Shown here: positions 25,907 to 34,209 of the stretch, in pieces | Layout: every line of letters begins with the position of its first letter | Position numbering within the stretch: the stretch's first letter is position 1 | Assembly (NCBI GenBank): GCA_002067865.1 | Contig: MVRC01000016.1 | Location: 110,727-174,726, forward strand | Length of the DNA stretch: 64,000 nucleotides | DNA from: Methanomassiliicoccales archaeon PtaU1.Bin124 | GTDB taxonomy: Archaea; Thermoplasmatota; Thermoplasmata; Methanomassiliicoccales; UBA472 | Direction of reading: 5' to 3' | Made by a program: the position numbers and the translations under genes | The notes under the pieces: model-generated | What the model saw: the letters and a program-made list of their open reading frames with translations, nothing else | Database searches by the model: none | Told to the model about the DNA's origin: nothing

Positions 25907-26113
25907 TTATCTTTTTTTATAAATCCTTTTATATATAATTTTAATATTATTTACCTCTTCAACAACTTCAATTTCGAAAAGATCTCCCGGGATTATGTCA
26001 TTCGTTTGAGATATCTCTGCAGGAATTGTGATGTCTAAGGACGAAGAGCCATGTCGTTTTCTTGCTTTTACTACACGACTGGAAACCACAATTCTGGAAT
26101 AATAAATGTACAT
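25907..26113 (-). CDS. AbrB/SpoVT-like DNA-binding protein
   Basis: About 68 residues. The stretch VVKARKRHGSSSLDITIPAEISQTNDIIPGDLFEIEVVEE has the swapped-hairpin AbrB pattern (basic start, ITIPAEI..., G D L F E I). The start is uncertain: ATG 26140 and ATG 26113 are in frame, and a GTG near 26089 is also plausible, because a 23-bp palindrome covers the first codons of the long version. It is divergent from the BglII-like nuclease and could repress both. It may instead be an antitoxin-like protein, but no toxin partner is seen. Confidence 0.6.
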   Translation of the reverse strand: MYIYYSRIVVSSRVVKARKRHGSSSLDITIPAEISQTNDIIPGDLFEIEVVEEVNNIKIIYKRIYKKR

Positions 26114-26120
26114 AAGATCA

Positions 26121-26143
26121 TTTGTGCACATTATGTACACAAA
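26121..26143. promoter_or_regulatory. Near-perfect 23-bp palindrome in the divergent promoter
   Basis: Arms TTTGTGCACAT and ATGTACACAAA pair around a central T with one mismatch. A second nested repeat, TGTACATAA (26107-26115) with TTATGTACA (26131-26139), shares the right arm. It lies between the AbrB-like and BglII-like genes and is a strong candidate operator for the regulator. Confidence 0.6.
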
Positions 26144-26186
26144 ATTAGAGATCCTGTAATAGACAGTTACGAATCGTGATTTAAAG

Positions 26187-26687
26187 GTGAAATTGCTTAG
26201 TTTTTCCTATAGATTTGCTGATGAAATTTTAAATTCGAAATATTCGATTAAAAAAGAATTTGAAAAAATTTTAACTTCAACTGGGGATGATATTACTGAT
26301 TTATCGAGGCCTCGATATAATCAGTTGTTAAAAGAAAAGCTGACTAAATGTGGATGGGAAGATCAGCCTTCTGTATTTTCTGAACCCAATGATCCGTCTG
26401 CAAAATTTGATTTTCTGAAGGAACGAGTTGGAGTCGAAGTCGAATTTGGTCACTCGTCCTTTTTGGGAATTGATTTATTAAAATTTCAGGTGGCATCATA
26501 CTCTGGATACAATAAAATCGATGCTGGAATATATGTGGTAACAACAAAAAATTTTCAAAAAATGATGAAAGAAGAATATTACCAAAATTGGGAAGGATCG
26601 CTGACTTATGAAAAAGTAGTAAGATACCTGCCCCATTTTAAAAGTGCCATCCAGGTGCCAATTTTAGTGATGGGGATAGATCGTTAG
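26187..26687 (+). CDS. BglII/BstYI-family restriction endonuclease-like protein
   Basis: 166 residues from GTG 26187. The core FDFLKERVGVEVEFGHSSFLGIDLLKFQVASYSG carries the D...ExE arrangement of the BglII/BstYI family PD-(D/E)XK-type nucleases (Asp of KFDF and Glu of VEVEFG as metal ligands), followed by a helix that leads to IDAGIYVVTTKNFQKMM. Family members cleave GATC-containing hexamers (AGATCT, RGATCY). No cognate methyltransferase is encoded in the island, which is unusual. Codon use is AT-rich, unlike the backbone, indicating horizontal transfer. Specificity cannot be read. Confidence 0.72.
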   Translation: MKLLSFSYRFADEILNSKYSIKKEFEKILTSTGDDITDLSRPRYNQLLKEKLTKCGWEDQPSVFSEPNDPSAKFDFLKERVGVEVEFGHSSFLGIDLLKFQVASYSGYNKIDAGIYVVTTKNFQKMMKEEYYQNWEGSLTYEKVVRYLPHFKSAIQVPILVMGIDR

Positions 26688-26697
26688 AGGTATTATT

Positions 26698-27378
26698 TTG
26701 AAAGTAGGGGATGTTATCAGCTATTGGGAGATGTGTAGTACAGAAAAGCACTCGCTTCAAAGGGGCATGTATTTTAATCTTCATAAAAGACAAAATATTT
26801 TTCTAATGAGTCTTCGACCCAATGCTCCATATGCTGATATGGTTGAGGATGGAGGTCGGACCTTAATTTATGAGGGACACGATGAGCCCAAATCGGACTC
26901 GATTTCGGATCCAAAACTTATTGACCAGCCAATGTATCGTAATGGTAATTTATCTGAGAATGGTAAATTCTACAATTCTGCTATTTCTTATAAAAATGGA
27001 AAAGCTGAACCAATCATTGTTAAAGTTTACGAAAAAATTAAGCCCGGAATGTGGGCCTACAACGGATTATTTAAATTAATAGACTCCTGGCGTGTCAATG
27101 ATGGCAAGAGATTTGTTTTTAAGTTCCGCCTTAGTATTATTGAACAAAATCTGGACATAGAACAAGATAATGATGATGTCCCTCGAATAATTCCGACCGA
27201 TGTGAAGATAAAGGTGTGGAATAGGGACAAGGGCAAATGCGTAAAGTGTGGGTCGACGGAAAATCTCCACTTTGACCACATCATCCCATATTCTCGAGGT
27301 GGGTCTTCATTAACAGAAAAAAACATCCAAATTCTGTGTGCAAGGTGCAACATTGAAAAACGAGATAATATTGAGTAG
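26698..27378 (+). CDS. SRA/YDG-like domain fused to HNH endonuclease
   Basis: 226 residues from TTG 26698 (GAGGT upstream, 10 bp after the preceding stop). Residues about 30-150 resemble an SRA (YDG) modified-base reader: TLIYEGHDE, DQPMYRNGNLSENGKFY and AYNGLFKLIDSW. Residues about 165-226 are an HNH nuclease: WNRDKGKCVKCGS, LHFDHIIPYSRGG, NIQILCARCNIEKRD, with two CxxC zinc pairs. The combination matches modification-dependent (McrA-like, type IV) restriction enzymes that cut DNA bearing methylated or hydroxymethylated cytosine. Likely cotranscribed with the BglII-like nuclease. Confidence 0.75.
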   Translation: MKVGDVISYWEMCSTEKHSLQRGMYFNLHKRQNIFLMSLRPNAPYADMVEDGGRTLIYEGHDEPKSDSISDPKLIDQPMYRNGNLSENGKFYNSAISYKNGKAEPIIVKVYEKIKPGMWAYNGLFKLIDSWRVNDGKRFVFKFRLSIIEQNLDIEQDNDDVPRIIPTDVKIKVWNRDKGKCVKCGSTENLHFDHIIPYSRGGSSLTEKNIQILCARCNIEKRDNIE

Positions 27379-27401
27379 TTATTATAAATATTATATATTT
27401 A

Positions 27402-28118
27402 TTATCTGGGTTCTTCATCTACATGTGTAAAAAATTGAACGGCATAGTTACAATATTTTATAATTTCTTCATTATCCAGATCAAATTCAATACGATTACC
27501 TAGATAATTATTCGATTCTGGAGATATTGTTTTATTTTCTCTTAGTTCTTGGATTGTGATACATTTAATATGTTTTTTTGACACAATAATAAAAAACACA
27601 TCATTGTAAGGATAATCATCACCAACATCCCTTATGGAGAATTGTTCGCTTTTTCTAAATTTGACCTCTATAAAAAATACAGAATTATCCTTTTGAACAA
27701 CGAAGTCTGGCATTTTTCGAATATTATTTGCCACATTCGAGGATAACTTATCAACCCCTAAGAGATTTGTCGAAATGCCCGGGATCGTGTTTTCCATCCC
27801 ATATCTGTAAACACGATAACCCATTGATAAGAATAATTCTTCAATAAGGGTTTCAGCAATTCTACCTTTAATCATATTATAAGCAGGTCGTTTCCTTGAG
27901 CGTTTCCTTTTTTCTGGATTTAGATTTTTCTCAATCCGATTATTCTCTGATGGTTCATCCTCTAAATGGTTTTGCTGATAATTGCCAGTTAATGGACTAA
28001 CAATATTTTTCGAATTTATTTCACTTTCGTGAAGTAATCGTGATCCACATCTCATACAAAAATGATCATTTTGTTGCGATGGTTGGCCACAATAAACACA
28101 AAATGGCATCACATTCAC
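27402..28118 (-). CDS. Zinc-ribbon protein with PD-(D/E)XK nuclease domain
   Basis: 238 residues. The N-terminus holds a zinc ribbon (CVYC ... CMRC), a charged linker of about 60 residues follows, then a restriction-type nuclease fold: KGRIAETLIEELFLSMGYRVYRYG (first Glu helix), KMPDFVVQ (Asp) and VFFIEVKFRKS (ExK). All three catalytic residues are present. It converges on the HNH gene and is as AT-rich as the rest of the island. Role is inferred as DNA cleavage in defence; a repair or Holliday-junction role is possible for such folds. Confidence 0.65.
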   Translation of the reverse strand: MNVMPFCVYCGQPSQQNDHFCMRCGSRLLHESEINSKNIVSPLTGNYQQNHLEDEPSENNRIEKNLNPEKRKRSRKRPAYNMIKGRIAETLIEELFLSMGYRVYRYGMENTIPGISTNLLGVDKLSSNVANNIRKMPDFVVQKDNSVFFIEVKFRKSEQFSIRDVGDDYPYNDVFFIIVSKKHIKCITIQELRENKTISPESNNYLGNRIEFDLDNEEIIKYCNYAVQFFTHVDEEPR

Positions 28119-28234
28119 TTCAAGGTTTAAAGCCTACAGAAAATATAATATAATAATTTGCCGATAAAATTTTTTTTGTTGATAAATAATATCCTATCAA
28201 TTTTTGTTAAATAATAGGTGGATGGACGGAAAAG

Positions 28235-28307
28235 TGCGGGCGTCGGGATTTGAACCCGAGTTATAAGCTTGGCAAGCTTAAGTGATAACCAGCTACACTA
28301 CGCCCGC
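28235..28307 (-). tRNA. tRNA-Gly (anticodon GCC)
   Basis: On the minus strand the sequence folds into a full cloverleaf: acceptor GCGGGCG/CGCCCGC, D arm GTG...CAC, anticodon stem TAAGC/GCTTA with loop TTGCCAA (anticodon GCC), T arm TCGGG-TTCAAAT-CCCGA and discriminator A. CCA is not encoded and a short T run follows. The 3' end points at the AT-rich restriction island, the usual side for integration of mobile elements. Confidence 0.95.
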
Positions 28308-28333
28308 AGGTGTCCCCTCGTATTATCTCATGA

Positions 28334-28342
28334 CATATAAGC
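28334..28342 (-). promoter_or_regulatory. TATA box of the tRNA-Gly gene
   Basis: GCTTATATG on the minus strand, centred about 31 nt before the mature tRNA 5' end, is at the normal archaeal distance for a TATA element. Confidence 0.6.
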
Positions 28343-28485
28343 GTTGCGTTTTGCTGGACATCGATCCATCGTTCCAGTATCCAATATTATTGGAAAATAT
28401 TCCCATTGTTCACAGTCAAATATCAAACCATGAATCTCAGCTGTGTTTGTTTAAATAATAACATGGGTCTGGTTTTCCGAACACT

Positions 28486-30846
28486 ATGATCCGAGTGCTT
28501 TACGTCGATGACGAGGAGATGCTTCTCGACGTATGCAGGTCCTTCCTCGATCTATCCGGAGACATCACCACCCAGGTCGCATGCTCCGGTCAGCAGGCAC
28601 TTGCCATGCTGGCATCGAGTCATTTTGACGCCATCATCTCCGATTACCAGATGCCCGAGATGAACGGCATCGACCTTCTCAAGGAGATTCGATCCGATGG
28701 CAACAGCATCCCATTCATCCTCTTCACCGGCCGTGGCCGTGAGGAGGTCGTCATCGAAGCGCTCAACCATGGCGCCGATTTCTATTTGCAGAAAGGCGGC
28801 GACCCGACCTCCCAGTTCAAGGAGCTGGAGCACAAGATCAAGGAAGCGGTGCGCCGCAGCAGGGCGGAGAACGCCCTCAAGCTGAACGAGTCCCGCCTCA
28901 AGAACGCCCAGACCATCGGCAGGATCGGCTGCTGGGAATACGACTGGAACGATAAGAACAGCGTGTTCTGGGGCACCGAGGAGAGCTTTCAGATATTCGG
29001 CATGCCCCGTCCCTTGGACGGCAAGGTCCCGTTGTCCCTGGTCTGGGACCACATCGTCGAGCGTGGTTACACCAACAATGCGTTCAATGAACTGAAGCAA
29101 AATGGGGCGGAATATGACGTGGAATACCACATCCGTCCGGCGGACGGCAGCGCCAATCGTGTCGTCCGCTCCCGGGCCGATATGGTCCGGGACCAGGAAG
29201 GCAAGCCGATCAAGATCGTCGGCGTCATCCAGGACGTCACAGAAAGGAAGCGGGCCGAGGAAGGCCTGCGCCGCCTGAACAAGGACCTCCGGGCCATCAA
29301 GGAATGCAACAAGGCATTGTTCCGGGCCCGGTCCGAACCCGAGCTGGTCATCGACATCTGCAACATCGTGTGCAACGTGGCCGGATACAAACTGGCCTGG
29401 ATCGGCATGGCCGAGAAAGATGCCCGAAAGACCGTCCGTCCCGTCGCCTGGTCGTCCAATGTCGATGGATACGCCGACCGCCTCAACGTCACATGGTCGG
29501 ACGACGAATCCGGCAAAGGCGCGATCGGAGAGGCCATCCGTACCTGTCGCACGGTCTCCATGACCAACATCCTGCAGCAATCGACCATGAGGCCGTGGCA
29601 TGACTTCCTCAATGAGCTCGGCTTCCAATCGATGATCGCCATTCCGTTGATGGACGGTCGTTCCGCCATCGGCGCCATCGGCATCTACCTGGAGGAACCG
29701 GAAGGCTTCAATCCCGAAGAGATCGAGCTTCTGGAGGAGATGGCCGGGGACCTGGCGTTCGGCATACTGAGCCTGCGGGCCAAAGAACGTCAGCGCCGGG
29801 CGGAAGAGGCGCTGCATAAGAGCGAGGAGCTGTACTCCAAACTAATGGCCTCCATCCCAGACTTCGTCATCGTCACCGACATGAACGGCGACATCGTCCT
29901 CGTTAATGACATCGCCCTGGAGGTGAGCGGATGGCAACTGCCCGAGGTACTGGGCAAGAAGCTCTTCTCTTTCGTCGCACCCGAAGACCTTCCGAGAGCG
30001 CTCCGGAACACCGAACTGATGCTGAACGGAACGCTCGGACCCGTCGAGTACCGTCTCATAATGAAAGATGGCAGTTATCTTCCATTCGAAGCGAACGGCG
30101 ATGTCATCCGCAACTCCGTCGGCATGCCGACCGGTCTTGTTTTCGTCTGCCGCGACCTGAGCGACAGGCGCAAACTGGAGATGAAGCTCAAGGAGGCGAA
30201 CCGGAAGCTCAAGGTGGTCGACAGCGTCACCAGGCACGACACTGTCAACAAGCTGGTGGTGCTCAGTGGATATATGGAGATAATGAAGGCCGGCAGACAC
30301 GATGAAAAGATAACAGCGAACCTGGCCAAGATGGACATGATCGTCAAGGGCCTGGTGGAGCAGCTCAACCTCACCAGGGAGTACCAGACCATCGGCATGG
30401 AACGGCCTGAATGGCAGAGCGTGCGTGAGGCGTGCGAGAAGGGCATCTCGCAGGTCGACCTCGGCAAGGTCAAGGCGAACATAGAACTGGACGGCCTGGA
30501 GATCCTGGCCGACCCGCTGCTGGAGAAGATATTCTACAATCTGGCCGACAATTCGCTCAACCACGGTGAGACGGTCAGCACGATCAATGTCTATGCCGAG
30601 CAGACCCCGGACCGGGTGAAGATAATCTACGTGGACAACGGCATCGGAATCTACCCGGAGAACAAGGAGCAGCTGTTCATGGAAGGCCACGGCCGCAACC
30701 ATGGTATGGGGCTGTTCCTCAGCCGGGAGATACTGGGCATCACCGGCATCGAGATCCAGGAGACGGGAACGCCCGGCAACGGCGCCCGGTTCGAAATAAT
30801 CGTTCCCAAGGGCTCGTTCCGCAGACGCATCGGCGAAGCGTGCTGA
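28486..30846 (+). CDS. Sensor kinase: receiver-PAS-GAF-PAS-histidine kinase
   Basis: 786 residues. Receiver domain 1-120 with phospho-acceptor D53 (IISDYQMP), D8/D9, T81 and K103; PAS about 140-255 ending VIQDVTERKR; GAF about 270-440; PAS about 445-565; then an H-box VTRHDTVNKLVVLSGYME with H584 and a GHKL ATPase domain (NLADNSLNHGE, VDNGIGIYPENKEQLF, NHGMGLFLSREIL). No membrane helix, so it senses inside the cell. The H-box is of the archaeal type. Putting the receiver first suggests it is controlled by another kinase. A TATA box at about 28451-28459 lies 30 nt before ATG, so the mRNA is leaderless. No separate regulator gene is adjacent. Confidence 0.9.
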   Translation: MIRVLYVDDEEMLLDVCRSFLDLSGDITTQVACSGQQALAMLASSHFDAIISDYQMPEMNGIDLLKEIRSDGNSIPFILFTGRGREEVVIEALNHGADFYLQKGGDPTSQFKELEHKIKEAVRRSRAENALKLNESRLKNAQTIGRIGCWEYDWNDKNSVFWGTEESFQIFGMPRPLDGKVPLSLVWDHIVERGYTNNAFNELKQNGAEYDVEYHIRPADGSANRVVRSRADMVRDQEGKPIKIVGVIQDVTERKRAEEGLRRLNKDLRAIKECNKALFRARSEPELVIDICNIVCNVAGYKLAWIGMAEKDARKTVRPVAWSSNVDGYADRLNVTWSDDESGKGAIGEAIRTCRTVSMTNILQQSTMRPWHDFLNELGFQSMIAIPLMDGRSAIGAIGIYLEEPEGFNPEEIELLEEMAGDLAFGILSLRAKERQRRAEEALHKSEELYSKLMASIPDFVIVTDMNGDIVLVNDIALEVSGWQLPEVLGKKLFSFVAPEDLPRALRNTELMLNGTLGPVEYRLIMKDGSYLPFEANGDVIRNSVGMPTGLVFVCRDLSDRRKLEMKLKEANRKLKVVDSVTRHDTVNKLVVLSGYMEIMKAGRHDEKITANLAKMDMIVKGLVEQLNLTREYQTIGMERPEWQSVREACEKGISQVDLGKVKANIELDGLEILADPLLEKIFYNLADNSLNHGETVSTINVYAEQTPDRVKIIYVDNGIGIYPENKEQLFMEGHGRNHGMGLFLSREILGITGIEIQETGTPGNGARFEIIVPKGSFRRRIGEAC

Positions 30847-30935
30847 CATCCAATTATTTATTTTCATTCTAAATATAATAATACCAGGCGACATCGAACG
30901 GTCTTTCCTTATACCCCATCGCCATTTCTCCGTTC

Positions 30936-31301
30936 GTGGCAAGGCACCGCCGCTCCCGCCGATCGCTCCGACCGGTCTGGTCGATGTTCCTGTTCGGCCT
31001 CTTCCTGACGATAGGGTTCAGTCCGCAGTCCCTCATCTTCCAGTTCGCGGTGGACCAGATCACGCCCTTCATCACTTACGCCGCGATCATCGTGCTCATC
31101 GTCCTTCTCTACTTCGTCTATGACAGCATCTACTCGCCTTTGAGGGATTTGAACCAAGGCCTAAAGGCGAACGGCACCATCGGCCTCATCGCACTGGTCA
31201 TGGCGACAGTCGGAGGCATCTACGCCCTGGTGAACGTCGGCGGCATCATCCTGCTCATCATGGCAGTGGTCTTCTGGAAGGTATCTCTCCGATTCAGGTA
31301 G
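30936..31301 (+). CDS. Small membrane protein of unknown function
   Basis: 121 residues from GTG 30936. A basic N-terminus (ARHRRSRRSLRP) is followed by about four hydrophobic segments: FLFGLFLTIGF, FITYAAIIVLIVLLYFVY, GLIALVMATVGGIYALV and GIILLIMAVVFW. I recognise no family. It stands alone between the kinase gene and the convergent valS. Confidence 0.6.
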   Translation: MARHRRSRRSLRPVWSMFLFGLFLTIGFSPQSLIFQFAVDQITPFITYAAIIVLIVLLYFVYDSIYSPLRDLNQGLKANGTIGLIALVMATVGGIYALVNVGGIILLIMAVVFWKVSLRFR

Positions 31302-31348
31302 GATAAAGAAAAAAAGTGTCGGACCGAGCAAGGACCCGAAGAAATGTT

Positions 31349-31387
31349 GGGGGGATGGGGATGCTATGGGGAGGATAGATTGGGGGG
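31349..31387 (+). other. G-quadruplex-prone G-run cluster
   Basis: Four runs on the plus strand, G6, G4, G4 and G6, are separated by 2, 7 and 10 bases in the 203-bp non-coding gap between convergent genes. This meets the usual four-tract pattern for a G-quadruplex, although one loop is long. It may help stop converging transcripts. Nothing else but the hairpin at 31449 is seen in this gap. Confidence 0.4.
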
Positions 31388-31448
31388 CTTCGGGCCGCCT
31401 TCTCCTTGTTCGACAATTCGACTACGAAGCTCCGAGTCTAATTCCCTT

Positions 31449-31474
31449 GCCCGCTATTTCATTACCAAGCGGGC
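31449..31474. terminator. Hairpin downstream of valS
   Basis: GCCCGCT and AGCGGGC form a 7-bp perfect stem around a 12-nt loop, 31 bp beyond the valS stop on the minus strand. There is no T tract directly after it, so termination is only possible. Confidence 0.35.
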
Positions 31475-31504
31475 CGCGTCATCGCCGATTTAGCGAGCCA
31501 TGCA

Positions 31505-34123
31505 TCACGGGGTGATGGCGATCAGCACGTCCCCGACCTGCAGGGTCTGAACCATCTTTCCATGCAGTGACATCGATCTCTGCAGCTCGGCGATCTCCGT
31601 CGTGATCGGCACGACCATGCCGCCGGTGAGCGTGACGGTCGCGGTCCCTGCGGCCATCTGCTTCGCCAGCTCTTCCGGGTCGGCGTTCTTGATGGCGTCC
31701 ATGACCTCCTTGCCGTTCGCCCGGAACATCGGCCCGATCTTGGCCTTGTTCGGCACGACCGCCACGACCTTCTCCTCCAGGTCGGCCTTCTCCTCGATCA
31801 GCAGCGACTTCGCCTTGACCGTCTCGGCGATGTCCCTCTCGCATCCCTTGATGGTCTCGGCCTTGGCCCCTATGAGCTCGACCTCGGCGATCTCGGCGTT
31901 CAGCGCCATCTTCCTTTCGGACTTCCAGGAACGCAGCGCGGCGATGATGTCCTTGACCAGCTCGCCCTTCTCCTCTGCCGTCTCATTGAACAGGACCGGC
32001 TTGGGCCACTCGCTCACATGGATGCTCTTGTGCCCGTCGAACAGCGAGAACGCCTGGTATGCGTCCTCAGTGACATGTGGAAGCATCGGGGCCATCATCT
32101 TGATGATGCCCATGTAGACTGTGTACAAGGTGTAACGGACGCCCTCATCGTTCACGTCCCTGGTGCGGTGCTTCACCATCTCCACGTAGTGGTCGGCGAA
32201 CTCCTTCCAGGCGAACTCCTCCACCTCTCGCATGGCCTTGTCGAACTGGTAGGCCTCCATGTGGTCCGTGACCGCCTCGACCGTCTTGGAGTAGCGGCTC
32301 AGGATCCACTCGTCCACCACGTGCAGGCGGTGCTCCGGCGGCTTGCCCAGCATGGACATCTCGACCAGCTTGCCCAGGTTCCAGATCTTGGTGCACAGCT
32401 TCTTGCCGTGGACCACGTCCTTCTCCCTGAAGGCATTATCCTCGCCCAGGGCGCAGGTGCATGCGTAGTAGCGTAGTGCGTCGGCCCCGAACTCGTCCAG
32501 TATCGGCATCGGGTCGATGACGTTGCCGGCGGAGGTATGCATCGGCGTGCCGTCCGGCGCCATGATGAACCCGTGGATCATGATGTTCTCCCAGGGCTTC
32601 TGGCCAGTGACCAGATGCTCTCTCAGCATGGTGTAGAACGCCCAGGTGCGGATGATGTCATGCGACTGGGGGCGCATGGTCATCGGGTAGAGCTTCTTGA
32701 ACCGCTCCTCGTCCCGCTGCCAGAAAGTGCAGTACAATGGGGATATGGAAGAGTCCATCCAGGTGTCGAAGACATCTGGGCAGGCGACCAATGTGCCGCC
32801 GCACTTCGGGCATGCGGGCACAGGCGGGGCGGTGATGGTCGGGTCGATGTAACAGTCCTCCTCGCGGGCGGGCACGACCTCCTTGCACTGTGCGCATTCC
32901 CATACGGGGATGGGCGTGGCGAAGTACCTCTGCCTTGAAACGACCCAGTCCCACTGCAGCGAGTTGACCCAGTCCTGCAGGCGGACCTTCATGAACTCGG
33001 GGAACCAGTTGATCTCGTCGGCCAAGGCAAGTATCTCCTGCTTGAACGGCATGGTCTTGATGAACCACTGCTCCACCTGCAGGAACTCGATGGGCGCGTG
33101 GCAGCGCCAGCAGATGCCGACGTTCTGGGGCTGGTCCTCCTGCTTGATCAAAAGCCCCATCTCCTTCAGGTCCTCGATGGCCTGCTTCCTGGCCTCCTTT
33201 ATGGCCATTCCCTTGTACTTCCCGGCCAGCTCGGTCATGCGGCCCTGTTCGTCTATGCCCTTCTCCAGCGGCAGGTGGTACTTCATGACCCATTCCAGGT
33301 CGGTCTTGTCCCCGATGGTGCAGATCATGACGATGCCGGTACCGAAGGCCGGATCGACCTTGTCGTCGGCGATGATCTTCACTTCCTTGTTGAAGATCGG
33401 GACGATGGCGGTCTTGCCGACCAGGCCCTTGTACTTCTCGTCCGTCGGATGGACGGCGATCAGCTGGCAGGTGCAGAGCAGCTCTGGCCTCGTGGTGGCG
33501 ATGAGGATCGTGTCCTTCGTCCCCTTCAGCCCGAAGGTGATGTAGTTGAGCTTGGTGACGTTCTTGTCGTACTCCACCTCGGCGTCGGCCAGGGCGGTGA
33601 TGCAGCTGGGGCACCAGTTGACCGGGTATGTGCCCTTGTATGCCAGACCCTTCTTCAGCATCTGCAGGAAGGAGATCTGGGTGATGCGCCGGTAGTAAGG
33701 CGCGTTGGTCTGGTAGTAGACGCTCGGGTCCATGGACTCCCCGAGGATCTCGAACTGCCTCGTCATCTCGGCGATGAACGAGTTGGCGAACTCCTCGCAC
33801 AGGCGGATATACTCCTGCCTGGAGGTGTTCAGCTTGGTGATCTTGTGCTTCTTCTCCACCTTAACCTCGACCGGCGTGCCGTTCACATCGAAGCAAAGAG
33901 GGAACATAACGTTGAAGCCGCGCATGCGGTGGTACCTGGCGGCGAAGTCGATGAGCGAGTACCCGGTGGCATGCCCCAGGTGGAGTGCGCCGGAGGTGTA
34001 GCGCGGCGGGTTGTCGATCGAGTATACTGGCTTGTCGGAGTTGAAATCGAAATGGTAGATGCCCATCTCCTTCCACAACTGCTGCCACTTGCGTTCGGTC
34101 GGCACCGCTTCGTATTGCGCCAT
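31505..34123 (-). CDS. valS: Valyl-tRNA synthetase
   Basis: 872 residues from ATG 34123 (MAQYEAVPTERKW); a 20-residue longer frame lacks conservation, and a TATA-like stretch about 34 nt upstream of this ATG implies almost no leader. Class I features: the HIGH motif as HLGH in YTSGALHLGHATGYS, an editing domain (IATTRPELL), zinc pairs (CWRC, CAQC, CPKC), and a C-terminal anticodon-binding domain. The KMSKS loop is degenerate, reading GTPMHTSAGN. It charges tRNA-Val with valine. Archaeal ValRS is the best fit, with VNWCPSC and DTWMDSSISP segments typical of the group. Confidence 0.9.
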   Translation of the reverse strand: MAQYEAVPTERKWQQLWKEMGIYHFDFNSDKPVYSIDNPPRYTSGALHLGHATGYSLIDFAARYHRMRGFNVMFPLCFDVNGTPVEVKVEKKHKITKLNTSRQEYIRLCEEFANSFIAEMTRQFEILGESMDPSVYYQTNAPYYRRITQISFLQMLKKGLAYKGTYPVNWCPSCITALADAEVEYDKNVTKLNYITFGLKGTKDTILIATTRPELLCTCQLIAVHPTDEKYKGLVGKTAIVPIFNKEVKIIADDKVDPAFGTGIVMICTIGDKTDLEWVMKYHLPLEKGIDEQGRMTELAGKYKGMAIKEARKQAIEDLKEMGLLIKQEDQPQNVGICWRCHAPIEFLQVEQWFIKTMPFKQEILALADEINWFPEFMKVRLQDWVNSLQWDWVVSRQRYFATPIPVWECAQCKEVVPAREEDCYIDPTITAPPVPACPKCGGTLVACPDVFDTWMDSSISPLYCTFWQRDEERFKKLYPMTMRPQSHDIIRTWAFYTMLREHLVTGQKPWENIMIHGFIMAPDGTPMHTSAGNVIDPMPILDEFGADALRYYACTCALGEDNAFREKDVVHGKKLCTKIWNLGKLVEMSMLGKPPEHRLHVVDEWILSRYSKTVEAVTDHMEAYQFDKAMREVEEFAWKEFADHYVEMVKHRTRDVNDEGVRYTLYTVYMGIIKMMAPMLPHVTEDAYQAFSLFDGHKSIHVSEWPKPVLFNETAEEKGELVKDIIAALRSWKSERKMALNAEIAEVELIGAKAETIKGCERDIAETVKAKSLLIEEKADLEEKVVAVVPNKAKIGPMFRANGKEVMDAIKNADPEELAKQMAAGTATVTLTGGMVVPITTEIAELQRSMSLHGKMVQTLQVGDVLIAITP

Positions 34124-34209
34124 GGTATTCGAAGGTGAAAGGGAGAAGGTGATAAAAGGTTTATTCCAGTCTGGCACTGGCAAACGGTTGAAATAACGCG
34201 AGATCGAAG

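Noticed and set aside
25900..28307. Attachment-site direct repeats expected if the island had integrated into the tRNA-Gly 3' end
   Set aside because: I compared the tRNA 3' end with the left edge of the island and found only a 7-base chance match (cgggatt) inside the AbrB-like gene; no integrase gene is present either.
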